Positions 10,761 to 21,691 of a stretch of DNA of 64,000 bases are shown piece after piece; the stretch's first letter is position 1; each line of letters opens with the position of its first letter. The translations under genes and the position numbers were made by a program. Source of the DNA: Allodiplogaster sudhausi (lineage: Eukaryota; Nematoda; Chromadorea; Rhabditida; Diplogasteridae). The notes below the pieces were generated by a model. It made no database searches and was not told the DNA's origin. It worked only from the letters and a program-made list of their open reading frames with translations. The stretch is taken from NCBI GenBank assembly GCA_945643635.1, contig CALZFC010000082.1, positions 1,195,501-1,259,500 of the forward strand, in the 5' to 3' direction.

Positions 10761-11079
10761 GCTTTTATCCATGCATGCAAACGTTAGAAGAATTGAATTG
10801 AAAACCAATTTTTGATACTGTAGTGTGCCTCATCTTGCTAGGAAATAACATTTTTTTCAAAGAAGCCGTTTTCATACATACATAAATTCGGCCATATTGT
10901 GCAATTCCTCTTTCTTTTATTTTTGATTTTCTCGCACCACTTGATTACACCCAGAGCACATGCATAACTATCTGCTGGCTCGTGGGCGGTACTATATGTA
11001 TGTATTTCATAACATGCATAACTGCGTGCCGACTCCAAAACCTATGCATACATTTTTGTTTACATCTCACGCTGCATAG

Positions 11080-11811
11080 ATTGCACCTCATGCGCGCTGG
11101 ATCAAATAAATGTTTCACTCGACACGGGCGCAGGCGCGAAGACCTTCGACAGCACCGTCATCAGCCGGACAGCTGCCGGCTGCGCCGTCCTCACGCTCAC
11201 GTGCTCCGGCCACACACCGACGATCGAAGTTAGCCGAGCCGAGAGATCAGTCCATTTTCTTTTTTTTTTGTTTAGTTAGCATTTTAAAAGAATTCTTTTG
11301 AGTGGATAAGTTTTTCGCTTTTTTTTTCAAATTTTCTCATCAAAGATTTCTTTCATTTTCTACTTTCATCTAAAAAAACAACTTCACTAATATGAAACAA
11401 ATTGTCAATATATCGATGTCAACTTTAAAAAAAAAGTTTTTTCTTCAGTACATTTTGTCCAGGAGATTAGAGAATATTCCACCATTTACCATTCCTAACA
11501 ATATGATGAAATATTGTCAAAACGTCGTTGATTAGAAGAATTCTTCCTATCGTTAGGAATGGCAAACAGTGGGGACTATTCTCAATGCAGGGACGGACAA
11601 TATTCAGGGGAATGAGCGGGAAATTCAAACGGTGGATATTATTTTGTAGCTGAACAACGGTGCTGACGGCGTTGTGCGAGGAGTGTTCGGAATGAGAGGA
11701 AATGAAGTGCTCACAGAAGTGCTCAACTGTGCGTCTGATGGCTCTAACTGGCGGCTCTCCGAGAACGAGAACATCGCACTCACGAGGGCCGAATGCATGG
11801 CCATTATTTAA
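11080..11811 (+). pseudogene. C6-domain gene lacking exon 1
   Basis: Exon 2 (11080-11228) reads CTSCALDQINVSLDTG through LTLTCSGHTPTIE after a GCATAG acceptor. Exon 3 (11650-11811) reads LNNGADGVVRGVFGM, LNCASDGSNWRL and ECMAII before the stop. Both exons are intact and differ slightly from the partner at 26539-28002. The signal-peptide exon and promoter present in the partner are missing. A deletion between two GA tracts has removed them, so without another 5' exon the locus cannot make a secreted protein. The exon-3 insertion RGVFGMRGNEVL is shared only by this pair. Confidence 0.7.
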
Positions 11812-12379
11812 GTGACTGGGGCTCCCAATGGTCCCGCATGGGCACATAAAGAGTCCGCTAATGGCCCCAAACGGGTCCCAAAAGGAACCCTTCCCCATTA
11901 CATACAAATAACTATCGTATGTTAGCTTTTAGTTATTATCTTTCTACTGTTCTATTTACTTGTTTATTTATTTATTCATACATTGTTAAAAGATGTGACA
12001 ACTTGTGTTATGTGCTGGCGCCACACACCACGAGGAACAGGATGCAGCAGAGGGGTGAAAAAGAGAGGAATTTTAAAGTAATATGGTATGTTAAAATAAA
12101 TAAAACGCTCTGCACTGCTAAAGAAATAAGAACAGTAAGGATAAATTAAAGATTGGCATGTTACGGATTGGCATTATCTATTCGAATAATGTCTGTATTA
12201 CTGCAGAGTTTGGAAGTAACATGTATTGACTAGGCATTCGAATTGCAAAACTATTTCGGCGAATAAGAAGCTTTAAAATAGTGCGTTGCACGCCTTGAAC
12301 GTGATAAACTTACTAATTTCAACATAAAATTAGATAAAGCAAAGCAAAAGTGGACTCCCGACACCGCGCTTGGGGAACA

Positions 12380-12384
<5 letters not shown>
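11812..12384. other. C6 3' flank and intergenic DNA
   Basis: It starts with the GGTCCC-rich flank (11820-11920) and continues as AT-rich DNA matching 25900-26440 in reverse. No gene is seen. Confidence 0.6.
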
Positions 12385-12419
<35 letters not shown>

Positions 12420-12476
12420 AGAGAGAGGGAGAGAGAGAGAGAGGGAGAGAGAGAGAGGGAGAGAGAGAGAGAGAGC

Positions 12477-12510
<34 letters not shown>

Positions 12511-12515
12511 GCAAT
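12385..12515. repeat. GA microsatellite present only in the left arm
   Basis: About 130 bp of nearly pure GA. The matching position in the right arm (about 25875-25890) has only a few GA units, so this is an arm-specific expansion. Confidence 0.85.
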
Positions 12516-12699
12516 TTGCAAGAGAGAGCTATTTTTTGATATTTCTTACGATAGAAATTTTTTTCTAAAATTTTAGAAAGAAAAACCTAATTTCTTTCGT
12601 TGACCTTGTCGTATAAAGTATTTAGAGGTTGTAATAAATGGCTAACGGCGCAAAAATTTTTCACCCAATTTTCAAAATTCGGGTAAAATGTTTGAGCTA

Positions 12700-13262
12700 T
12701 TTCAACTACGTACATTAAAGGAACGGGACGCGGAATAATCGTAGCCTTATGGATGGAGTTAGGAATAATCTATCTTCACTTTTCATCCCCGGTGTTCATT
12801 GCGAAGTCCGCATAGGACTACATCTTCCATCCCTCTATAAAACTGCCCCTTCTACCCATGCATAAAGAATGACAGTGTTCTACATGTTCTTCTCTGTTGT
12901 TCCCGCCCATCGCATCTACTCCACACGAGCTTCTCGCATTGGCAAATTCCACCCCGTTTAGCCGGTGTTGATGATATCTGGAATGGGTTGTGTAGGTAAC
13001 TCTATTTGTGCTTCGATAGGTCAATTTGGCAGAAATGGAGAAGGCAGCTGGAGGAGCGGAACTGGAGTCAAAGACATACTATGAGTTGATCCAGCTGATT
13101 GAGAAAGCCTCCGGTGCTAGTGCTCTTCCAAAGACTGAAGCTGCTGCGCCACTCTCAGAAAGGGAGGTCAGTCAGCAGGGTGGCCTGCCCCGGCCCCCGG
13201 CCCAGGGGGCCTGGCCTACTCTGGGGGCCGGGGGACAATTGAAAAAAATTCACACCGGTTGA
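12700..13262 (+). mobile_element. LTR retrotransposon 5' fragment (LTR tail, leader, gag start)
   Basis: A TATA-like CTATAAAAC and a polyadenylation-like AATAAAG-type signal lie in an LTR-like stretch. A leader follows and then an open frame from ATG 13035 (MEKAAGGAELESKTYYEL, then IEKASGASALPKTEAA). The frame ends soon after a Pro/Gly-rich part, where the element is cut off. Related copies are at 24870-25700 (minus) and 59000-59430 (plus). About 300 bp of leader present in the right-arm copy are deleted here. The gag assignment is inferred from position only. Confidence 0.5.
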
Positions 13263-13439
13263 ACAATTGATGACTCGATTCATGATGATTTGTAATGTAC
13301 ATAAAGATCTTCAACACTGTAAAAAGCTGCCATGGAGTAATAGAAAGTTCCCGCACCGCTCCCGAAACTTTTTCCACAGAATGAAGGTGCGGCTAGATTA
13401 GTAGCGTGGCAGGCTCATTATCAGTAACCCGAAGCAAGC

Positions 13440-14180
13440 GTCCTCGGATGGACAGAAAAACATAAAATAAAAGCGACAAGATGAAAGAGGGAGCACCCGA
13501 TTGACCTGAGGATTTGGTAAGAACGCCTATGGAGACAATGGAAAGTATCAAATAAAAAAGAGAGGGACGATAGTGAGAGAGTGAGAGAGAGAGAGAGGGA
13601 GAGGGAGGGAGAGGGGAGGGAGGGAGTGAGAGAGGGAGGGAGAGAGAGAGAGAGAGAGAGAGATAGAGAGAGAGGAAAGCGCGAGGAGTAGAAATAAGAG
13701 AGATAGTAAGATAAGAGCCGAGAGAAAGCGAAAAGAGACAGACTGATTACAAGGAAGAAAGATATAGGCCCCAAAAGCAACGAGAAAGTGAAAGTGGCAA
13801 TGAGAGATCGTGAGAGAGAGAGAGAGAGAGAATAAGAGCGAGAGAGAGGGAGAGAGAGAGAGATGTACTGTGCATGTAAAAATAAGAGAAAGAGGCATTA
13901 AAGAAGAAGTAGAGATGTTCTTTGAATCGCTTAAGAATATCCGCAGGTTATTTTCCCTTAACAAGGACAAAGGCAAAGTGACCAGTGACCTCATCCTAGC
14001 CATTTACACTCCACTCACTCGTTAATGAAGCGCCGGCGCTTTCGCCTATCCTGTAGCTATCCTGTGCCCTTGTTGCGTACTTTCTCCTTGAGAACCGACT
14101 TACATATATGTTTTAGCTACACTTTAATACCGAACTTTACTGTCTACTTCTCTCGTCTTGAATGCTCTTTTCTTGAAGGA
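13440..14180 (+). repeat. CT/GA-rich upstream module (C6 gene at 14414)
   Basis: GA tracts at 13560-13680 and 13812-13862 precede the core TTCCCTTAACAAGGACAAAG at about 13951. The partner is 24060-24780 in reverse. Confidence 0.7.
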
Positions 14181-14413
14181 TACGGTCGTTTTTTCAGGTC
14201 CCAACCTCTTAAAAGTATATGATATGCGAATAATCATTACACTAGTAACATTAATTGTAACAATTTTTTATACATTTATTTCCTCCAACCACACCCACAT
14301 TGTATATTGAATCTTCATAAACTTCTCCTCTCACAATTAGTCATAACTCCGTCGCTGCTCATAATACAGTGTTTAAAACAGATGAGCAAGCGGAGATTTC
14401 AGATTTGTCTGCC

Positions 14414-15582
14414 ATGTCGCACCCTAGAACGGCCGTGTTTGCGATGTGCATCACTACTTTGCTACTGCCGTCTGCATATGCGTGTGGCGCTATCCGACCG
14501 ACAACCACGCCGACCCCTACTACTACCACTACTCTGACCACTATAACTACCACTACTCCGACCTCTACAACTACTAGTACTCCGGCCCCTACAACTACCA
14601 CTACCCTGGCCCCTACAACTACTACTACGCTGGCCCCTGGTACATACGTACATACATACATACATACATATACACATGCATGAAAACGTAAACAGAGCTG
14701 AAAACTAATTATTCATCTTGTTCCCTTTGTCTTTTTTTCTACAAAGTCGCATTCAGGATCGCCCAATTTCGGTTTCAATCTAAAGTGGTACTAGTTAACC
14801 ATTTTCGGTTTCACTCTAAGTGGTCCTAGTTAACCAATTTCGGTTTCCATCTAAAGTGGTACTAGTTGACCAATTTCGGTTTCGATCTAAAGTGGTACTA
14901 GTTAACCAATTTAGGTTTTAAAGTTTGACAAAAAAGTAAATTCATCTCTCACATGTTTAGCCCCGTGCACCACGTGCATGATGGGGCAGGTGAACCTGAC
15001 GCCTAATGGCGGGCCAAACGAGAAGCCGTTCGAGAGCACCATGATCGGCATGGACACTGCCGGCTGTGCCACGCTGACGCTCACGTGCACCGGCCGGTTG
15101 TCGACCATCGAGGTTTGCCTAGATAAGTAGCTTTTTAAAAAAAAAATATATTTTAAAAGATTTCTCACGAGTAGATAAGAAGCTGCTTTTTTCAAATGTA
15201 TATTGTAAATATGTATGTATAACGATGACAACTAAAAACTTATCTGATTTTTGAAGTATATTTTTTTTCTCCAGGAATTAGAGAATATTTTCCTTCATTT
15301 ACCATTCCTGGCAATATCCTGACAATATGAAATTTTGTCAAAATGTAGTTATGACCATTTTTTTCAATAGACAGGAATGGCATACAGTGGAATATTATAT
15401 ATAATATTCAGGGAAAAAAGGCGGTAAATTCAAATGGGTATTATTTGAAGCTGAACCTCGGCGCCAACGGCATTGTGCCCGGCCCGACCCAAGTGCTCGT
15501 GTGCGCGGCAGACGGCTCTGGCTGGCGGCTGCTCGAGGATGTAACCGTCACCCTCATAAGGGCCGTTTGTTCGGCGTTTTAA
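14414..15582 (+). CDS. C6-domain secreted protein with long Thr-rich region
   Basis: The gene encodes 169 residues. Exon 1 (14414-14639) gives MSHPRTAVFAMCITTLLLP as signal peptide and CGAIRPTTTPTPTTTTT, then about 45 more residues of Thr/Pro/Ala repeats likely to carry O-glycans, ending phase 1 at GTACAT. Exon 2 (14961-15112) reads PCTTCMMGQVNLTPN to LTCTGRLSTIE. Exon 3 (15451-15582) reads LNLGANGIVPGPTQVLVC, DGSGWRLLED and RAVCSAF. Six C6 cysteines are intact. The partner is 22739-23900. The Thr run differs in length and composition between the two copies, while the C6 half is nearly the same. The TATA box is weakened to TTTAAAA. Confidence 0.8.
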
Positions 15583-15800
15583 AAGAATGGGGTTCATAAT
15601 AGTTTGGCTACTTGTAGAGTCCCCTAATGTGTTCCAAACGGTCTCAAAATGGATGGTCCAGGACCTATTGTACTTGAAAATACCTATCGTATCTTGGCTT
15701 TATTAAAATAGTTTGGCGACCTTAAGTGTCCCCAAATGTGTCCCAAACGGTCCCAAAAGGGTACATTACCTATTGTACTTAAAATTGTTATCGTATCTCA
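15583..15800. other. GGTCCC-rich 3' flank, partly duplicated
   Basis: Two successive copies of the flank (AGTTTGGC, then CCAAACGGTC and TACCTATTGTACTTAAAA) lie at about 15605-15690 and 15710-15800. The right arm has both, the first with a small deletion. Confidence 0.6.
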
Positions 15801-16647
15801 ACTTTATTTATTTATTTACTTATTTACCAACCGGTTCGCGCACGCTTCACCGGCTTGTCGCTCGGGCGCTTCGCGTCCTCGCCATCTGAATTTTATTCCG
15901 CTACCTTGACTTGTTTTTTTTCACATCAAAGAGCAATAAATATATGTTTGCCATTGAGAGAAGAGATATGCAGGCGACTAGAATCCATTCATAGTGAAAG
16001 ACTGGGCACAGGAAAGACATCGGGCTTCTCGGGTGGCCTTTTCGTAATGTTCTGCACTTTTCCTATGCAGGTACCCAGAATCCATTCATAGTCGAAGCGG
16101 ACACGGCGAATTCTTGAGGGGGTTCAAGGTCTCTGCATATTTGATGGGTTCTGCCCGACTTGCGGTGAGCATAGAGTTATTGATTGCAACATTAGATCTA
16201 AGGAGCAAGAACTTGGGTACTCTTGGGGAAGAGTGTATGGTAAACTCAGAAAACTCATTAAAAAGTACCCAAGCCGAACCCAAATAGCAGCTCGTTGCGC
16301 TCGCATTGACGCCAATTAACAGTTGTTGGCCAAGCTGGATTGTTAGAACGACTGATTCCATCACCCGCAGCAAATGCCATATGAAGAGGGAAAAAAGTTA
16401 ACCAAGTGAAACGACAAGGCCAAAGAGTGAACACCCGATTGAAGATCGGAAAGGAAGAGAGGGAGAGAGAGAGAGAGAGATGGGGAGAGAGAACGAGAGG
16501 AGCTGAAATAAATCGAAATAGAGAGATAATGAAAAGAGAAAGCCAAATGAAAGAGAAAGAGAGAGAGGGAGAGAGAGAGAGAGAGAGAGAGATCTAGATA
16601 GAGAAGGAGAGAGAGCGCGCGAGATCTATGTATGTAGATAGAGACAC

Positions 16648-16692
<45 letters not shown>

Positions 16693-17008
16693 CTGATTAT
16701 GAGAAAGTGAGAGAGGCGACAAAAGAGGGGAGAAAGAGAGAGTGGGAAAGCGAGTGCATTGAGAATTTAACATAAGAGAAAGAGAAAGATGAAAAGGAGA
16801 TGTAGATAGCGTACCAGTGAACGGTTCGCGAAAAACTGTTCGCCAGCTAAATTCCCTTCACAAAGGGTCAAATAGTGAACACAAAATCATCCCGCAAGGG
16901 GGCTCTGCGCTTATTCTTATCGTTCCGTTTGGACATTTTGAGCCGTTCTCCTTGCCTCCGCAACTGTACTTCCTGTACTATCCGTAAATAAAGTGTTAAA
17001 TAAAAAAA
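15670..17008. repeat. Near-identical innermost part of the left arm
   Basis: Compared by eye, this matches 21320-22660 (reversed) almost base for base, including non-coding DNA and GA tracts that differ only in repeat number. Just outside it, indels and substitutions are frequent. It contains an orphan CT/GA module (16370-17008) with no C6 exon next to it. Confidence 0.8.
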
Positions 17009-17095
17009 GGAGCAAGAACTTGGGTACTCTTGGGGAAGAGTGTATGGTAAACTCAGAAAACTCATTAAAAAGTACCCAAGCCGAACCCAAATAGC
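17009..17095. repeat. 87-bp direct repeat at the palindrome spacer edge
   Basis: This is a copy of 16202-16288 (GGAGCAAGAACTTGGGTAC at its start), placed exactly where homology between the arms stops. A third copy lies inverted in the right arm. Confidence 0.85.
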
Positions 17096-17873
17096 TTTCC
17101 AAAATTCTGAAACATGAACTGGTATTGCTCTTTCATCGGTGGATATTTTTCTTCGTAGAAACATATCATATGTAGTTTTCGCTCCTCTTTCACGTGGAAG
17201 ATTCAGTTTTTGGAAAGTAATAGTAAAAAAAGTTATTGGCTGAAAACCACTTTTCAAAAAATTCAATTGACCAAAAGTTATAAAAATGTTAATTTTTCGA
17301 ATATGGTCATCTGGGACTTTTTTGTGTAGTTTGCGACAAGGAATCGAACATTGAAAAGAATATTGAGAAGTATTAAGTATAACGTTAGATATGGTCATCC
17401 AAAGTTTATGAACATTACGACTTATATCTAAGTGAAAAAAATTTTTCTAAACTTTCTGACCGCCTAGACTTCGTTATGAACAAGGGATACATCCCTCATA
17501 AAGTTTTCAAAGTAAAAGAAAACAAAAATTCCTCAGGGCAGACGCTCCTTGATCATTACAGAGAGGCTCTCTTAATTCGACCTGAGCCCGAAGCTAAATA
17601 GGAGGTATTTTTATTCGCGAAGTAAAGATCCCTTGTGCCCCCCCCCCCGGAAAGTAGGGTTATTTGTCTTCTCCTGAAGGATACATAGATTATTTTAATC
17701 ATTTTACAACAATGACAGCTTTTGCCATTTCAACGAGAGCTTTTTTTGCGTCAAAGTAGGTACAACATACCTTTGATAACCAAAAACTAATCAATAGCTC
17801 ACCTGAAAGATGTTTCACTTTGTGTCATTCTCTTATTGGTTCATTCGACTCGTGTTCGTGGATCCCAGTTTCG

Positions 17874-17915
<42 letters not shown>

Positions 17916-18120
17916 AATGTCTCTGCGACATTAACTAAATTTTTCTCTTTTATATTTATGCTGTTACATTGAAATATGATTTCATGTACCATAAATAAAT
18001 GAATGAATAAATAAACATATGTAGAAGACGACTAGCTAGCTAGCTGCAAGTTCCTAGTCACACATGAGATAACATTTTTTAAAAACAACGAAAATTGTTT
18101 TTACATACTATAGCTAATTG
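17096..18120. other. Palindrome spacer, no gene recognised
   Basis: AT-rich unique DNA with a C run at about 17641 and a CT microsatellite at 17875-17913. An open minus-strand frame (16868-17398) spans the repeat junction and has no codon bias; I do not call it. Confidence 0.5.
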
Positions 18121-18226
18121 TTAGTACAATGATGGGTTATGGACCCTTGTGGGACCCTTTTGTTACCCCTGGGGGCCTTGTGGTACCCCTTTGTTACCCC
18201 TGGGGGCCCTTGTTGACCCCGTATTC

Positions 18227-18699
18227 TTAGTTAACGGCCGAGCAGGTGGCCGCCGTGATGGGGATGGTCGGGTCGGTGAGCCGCCAGCCAGAGCCATCGG
18301 CCGCACACGTGAGCACCATGGTCATGCCTGGATTGTTGCCCATGGCGCCGCCGTTAATCTGCAACAAAATAATACCAATTTGAATTTGCCGCCTTTCAAA
18401 TGTTCTCATAGATTTCTTTCATCTTCTACGACAGTAGTTGATGAAAGGAAATCTTTGAGAACATTTGACAAAAAGCTACTTACTTATCCACTATATAAAA
18501 AGGAACTTATCTGCTTAAAAGAAATCTTTATATAAAAAGGAACTATTTAAAATAACTAAAATCCATTATAGTCCAAACTAAAATCCAATATATAAAAAGG
18601 AACTTGCATATCTGCTCAAAAGAGAAATCTTTACTAGAAGAAAAAAATACTAGAAAAAAACGAGAGAGTAATCTCTCTCTCTCTCTGGCTACGAGAGAG

Positions 18700-18741
<42 letters not shown>

Positions 18742-19300
18742 CTAACTCCGATCGTCGCTGATGTGCCGGTGCAAGTGAGCGTAAGGATGGCGCAGCCGGC
18801 TGCATTCGTGCCGGGGGCGACGTTTGCGAACGCCTTGTCGCCTGCGCCCGTACCGGGCGCAAGATTCACTTGCGCCATGGTGCAGGACATGCAATCTAAG
18901 CGTAAGATGTAAGCAAGTTGCATATGTATGAACCGAAATTGGGACGTCGTGAAGATGACTTTGTCGCAAAATTTTCTAGGAAACAACATCTCTCTCTCTC
19001 TCTCTCTCGGTCTATCTCAATGTTAGAGAAAAAGATAGAAAAATGAATAATTAGTTTTAAATATTCTCTAAACGTTTTCATGCATATATGTATATTGTAT
19101 GGGAGGAGTAAATTATTTCTCTCTCCATCTCTGTCTCTCTGATACACATATTTATACATACTTCTAGCTCCCGGCGCAGTGGTAGTGGTAGTTACAGGGG
19201 CGGGCGTAGTGGTCGTTCGAACGGCGCCACACGCGAATGCAGACGGCAGAAGCGAGGCAGCGATGCACATCGCAAACACGGCCATTCTAGGGTGCGACAT
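18227..19300 (-). CDS. C6-domain secreted protein (spacer gene)
   Basis: The gene encodes 139 residues. Exon 1 (19300-19162) has MSHPRMAVF, a signal peptide ending LLPSAFA, then CGAVRTTTTPAPVTTTTT, ending phase 1 at GTATGT. Exon 2 (18895-18747) has CMSCTMAQVNLAPGTG to LTCTGTSATIG and a GTTAGC donor. Exon 3 (18358-18227), after TTTTGTTGCAG, has INGGAMGNNPG, LTCAADGSGWRL and AATCSAVN. A good TATA box lies 35 nt before the ATG. The donor of intron 2 is followed at once by a GA microsatellite. The gene sits alone in the palindrome spacer and is intact. Confidence 0.85.
18664..18740. repeat. CT/GA microsatellite abutting a splice donor
   Basis: Two CT runs lie immediately 3' of the intron-2 donor of the minus-strand gene at 18227-19300. 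The donor reads GTTAGCCA and then GA repeats begin. Confidence 0.8.
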
Positions 19301-19334
19301 GGCAGACGAAACTGAAATCTGAACCAGTATACCT

Positions 19335-19343
19335 CTTTTATAC
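19335..19343 (-). promoter_or_regulatory. TATA box of the C6 gene at 19300
   Basis: GTATAAAAG on the minus strand, 35 nt upstream of the ATG and preceded by ATCCTAAAGT. ACAATTAGT lies a further 30 nt upstream. The same arrangement precedes the genes starting at 28002 and 35386. Confidence 0.7.
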
Positions 19344-19559
19344 ACTTTAGGATGAACAGCGAAGGAGTTGACTAATTGTAATATGAAAATAGAATATACA
19401 ATGCGCGAGTGGTTGGTGACAACGACAGCTTAAAAAAAGTTGTGTTACAATTAAAGGTACAAATTATTCGCATATCATATACATTTTTAAACTCGGAGAG
19501 GCTGGCCAGTGACCCTAAAAACCACCGTAAGAAAAGAACATGCAGGACGAGAGACGCAT

Positions 19560-20250
19560 ACAGTAAAGTTCGGTATTGGCGGCTAGAACATATGTACATA
19601 TATATATAGGCGGTGAGCTTGCAAGGAGAAATGGCTAAAGGCACACGATAGCCACAGGATAGGCACAAGCGCTGAGTTTGCCGGCTCCTTAAGGGAGAGA
19701 TGGCAAGGATGCGCTCACTTTGCCTTTGCCCTTTTTAAGGGAAGATAACCAGCGGACATTGGTTCGCGTACCATAGAACATCTCTACATCTTCTTTTATA
19801 CTTTTTACATGCTCATTACATGTATCTCTCTTTCTCTCTCTCTCTCTCTCCATCACTTTCTCTCGTTACCATTTTCACTTTCTTCTTGCTTTCTGCGTCT
19901 CGCTGTCTCTCTCACTCTCTCTCTCTCTCTCTCTCTCTGACTTTCTGTCTTTCTAATAATCAGTCTTTCTCTAAGCTCTACCTTCCATTTATCTCTCTAT
20001 TTCTCTTTCTTTCTGCTCTCTCTTGCCCTCGCTCCTCCTCTTTTTTTCTTATTTTACACTGTCTTATGTCTTATCTCCACAGGCGTTCATGACCAAATCC
20101 TTAATCCGGTGTTCCCTCTTTCCTTCTTTCGCCTTGTCGTCTCTCATTTTTTATGCCCTTTCATCATGCCCTGACGCTTCCTGCCGGTTATTAATTAAGC
20201 CATCCATAAGCCATTTTATTCCAGCTTGGCCGAAGAAGGTCAAATGACGC
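19560..20250 (-). repeat. CT/GA-rich upstream module (C6 gene at 19300)
   Basis: It has the core TTTGCCTTTGCCCTTTTTAA at about 19720, CT runs at 19826-19862 and 19910-19940, and the far end at about 20220. The flank 20220-20460 is shared with 28890-29170 and, reversed, with 45720-46000. Confidence 0.7.
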
Positions 20251-20539
20251 TTTTCATTTGATCTGATAATGACTGAAAATTAGTGTAAAATGTTTTAAGG
20301 ATAGAGGGATCATTTGGTAAGCGCGTTGTCTTAAAAAAGAATTTTTTGTTCCAAATTTCGAAACTTCAAAACTTAAAAAACTTAAATTGCTTAAGTAAAA
20401 TACAACACTTGAAATAATATCCATTCAATTAAGTGGGCGGAGCTTTCGGAGGCTCTCTCTCAATCCGTATGGAAAATCCGGGAAAAATTCTCTACTCTCT
20501 CCATTTTATTGTACGATCTATTTTCGGCCCCTGCTTTGG

Positions 20540-20940
20540 AAACTTGCTCCTTGGTATTTTCACCTCGTCTAAAACGAGACATTCGCGTATTACAATGGCC
20601 CAGAACTATTTCATAGCTATAACTTTCCGCCGTTATTATTCCGTATATTCCTCACTTGACGAACCTGACAATCTTACGCGTAACCGAATCCGTTCTCTCT
20701 CTCTCTCAAGTCACTTTAATCGCATCGCGAACATTTATTGTTAGATTTTTTTTACTTTATCTCGCAGTTTTATTTTTGTCGTTATTGTCACTACATATTT
20801 CAATTTGAGAAATTCTCGTACTCGCGCGGCCTGCCACTCGATTCCATTCGTTTTTCATACAAATCGCCAAGGCATTCAACTCCATTGCCAAATCGTGCAA
20901 GATGTCTCTCACTGCAATATCGTGTCCCTCCTCATACATA
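20540..20940 (+). mobile_element. Decayed LINE 3' remnant
   Basis: One frame reads RFFIQIAKAFNSIAKSC, matching SFFIRAAKVFNSIAISM at 32970 and the C-terminal end of CR1/Jockey-type non-LTR reverse transcriptases. Frameshifts and stops are present. A short repeat shared with 52020-52085 follows at 20985-21055. Confidence 0.5.
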
Positions 20941-21632
20941 ACTATTGACTCATCCTATATTTTCAAAGTTTAAAGTTCCAACGTTTATTCCTCAATCAGG
21001 GACTGGGCCCGGTGTGTGAAGGCAAGATGAAAGGCAACGGGGGTTCATGACTGCGGTTCGCATCCAAGTGGCGGACAGATATCGGTGTCGAACTCGTGGC
21101 GCCATCATTCTCGGGGACGTCCGGCATGCCTTTTCTACTTCCATGGTCATCCTATATGTTGCTAAATGATAAATGATATACACATTCCAATGTTTCACTG
21201 CCACGATTATCATCTCAACACACGTGCTTACTTTATGTTCACCGTAATTAACCTAGCAAAATCTATCAAAAACCACCAATAAAAAACCACGGATAAGAAG
21301 TCGCCTGGCCTACATTCATTTTTTTTATTTAACACTTTATTTACGGATAGTACAGGAAGTACAGTTGCGGAGGCAAGGAGAACGGCTCAAAATGTCCAAA
21401 CGGAACGATAAGAATAAGCGCAGAGCCCCCTTGCGGGATGATTTTGTGCTCACTATTTGACCCTTTGTGAAGGGAATTTAGCTGGCGAACAGTTTTTCGC
21501 GAACCGTTCACTGGTACGCTATCTACATCTCCTTTTCATCTTTCTCTTTCTCTTATGTTAAATTCTCAATTCACTCGCTTTCCCACTCTCTCTTTCTCCC
21601 CTCTTTTGTCGCCTCTCTCACTTTCTCATAAT

Positions 21633-21691
<59 letters not shown>

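Larger units (their letters stand above)
8565..17008. repeat. Left inner arm (L2) of the inverted duplication
   Basis: It matches 21320-31535 in reverse along its whole length. Order is preserved: unique-looking DNA, CT module, C6 gene at 11080-11811, LTR fragment, CT module, C6 gene at 14414-15582, then the CT module at the centre. Similarity rises towards the centre. Differences include a GA-tract deletion near 10740, a GA expansion at 12385, an LTR-region deletion near 12935, and a hairpin insertion present only on the right. Confidence 0.9.

Noticed and set aside
12251..12576. Long Ser-Leu or Arg-Glu repeat frames on both strands
   Set aside because: They are translations of GA/CT microsatellite; similar frames at 13548, 16406, 21555, 24312, 29299, 46061, 47783 and 49164 are also rejected.
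15855..16091. 78-codon frame identical to 22246-22482
   Set aside because: Same reason; no splice context, homologue or codon bias.
16086..16373. 95-codon frame identical to 21964-22251
   Set aside because: It lies in the near-identical non-coding centre of the palindrome and in the CT-module family; identity reflects recent duplication, and other module copies do not keep the frame.
16868..17398. 176-codon minus-strand frame
   Set aside because: It crosses the palindrome edge and the 87-bp repeat, and its codons follow the AT-rich background.
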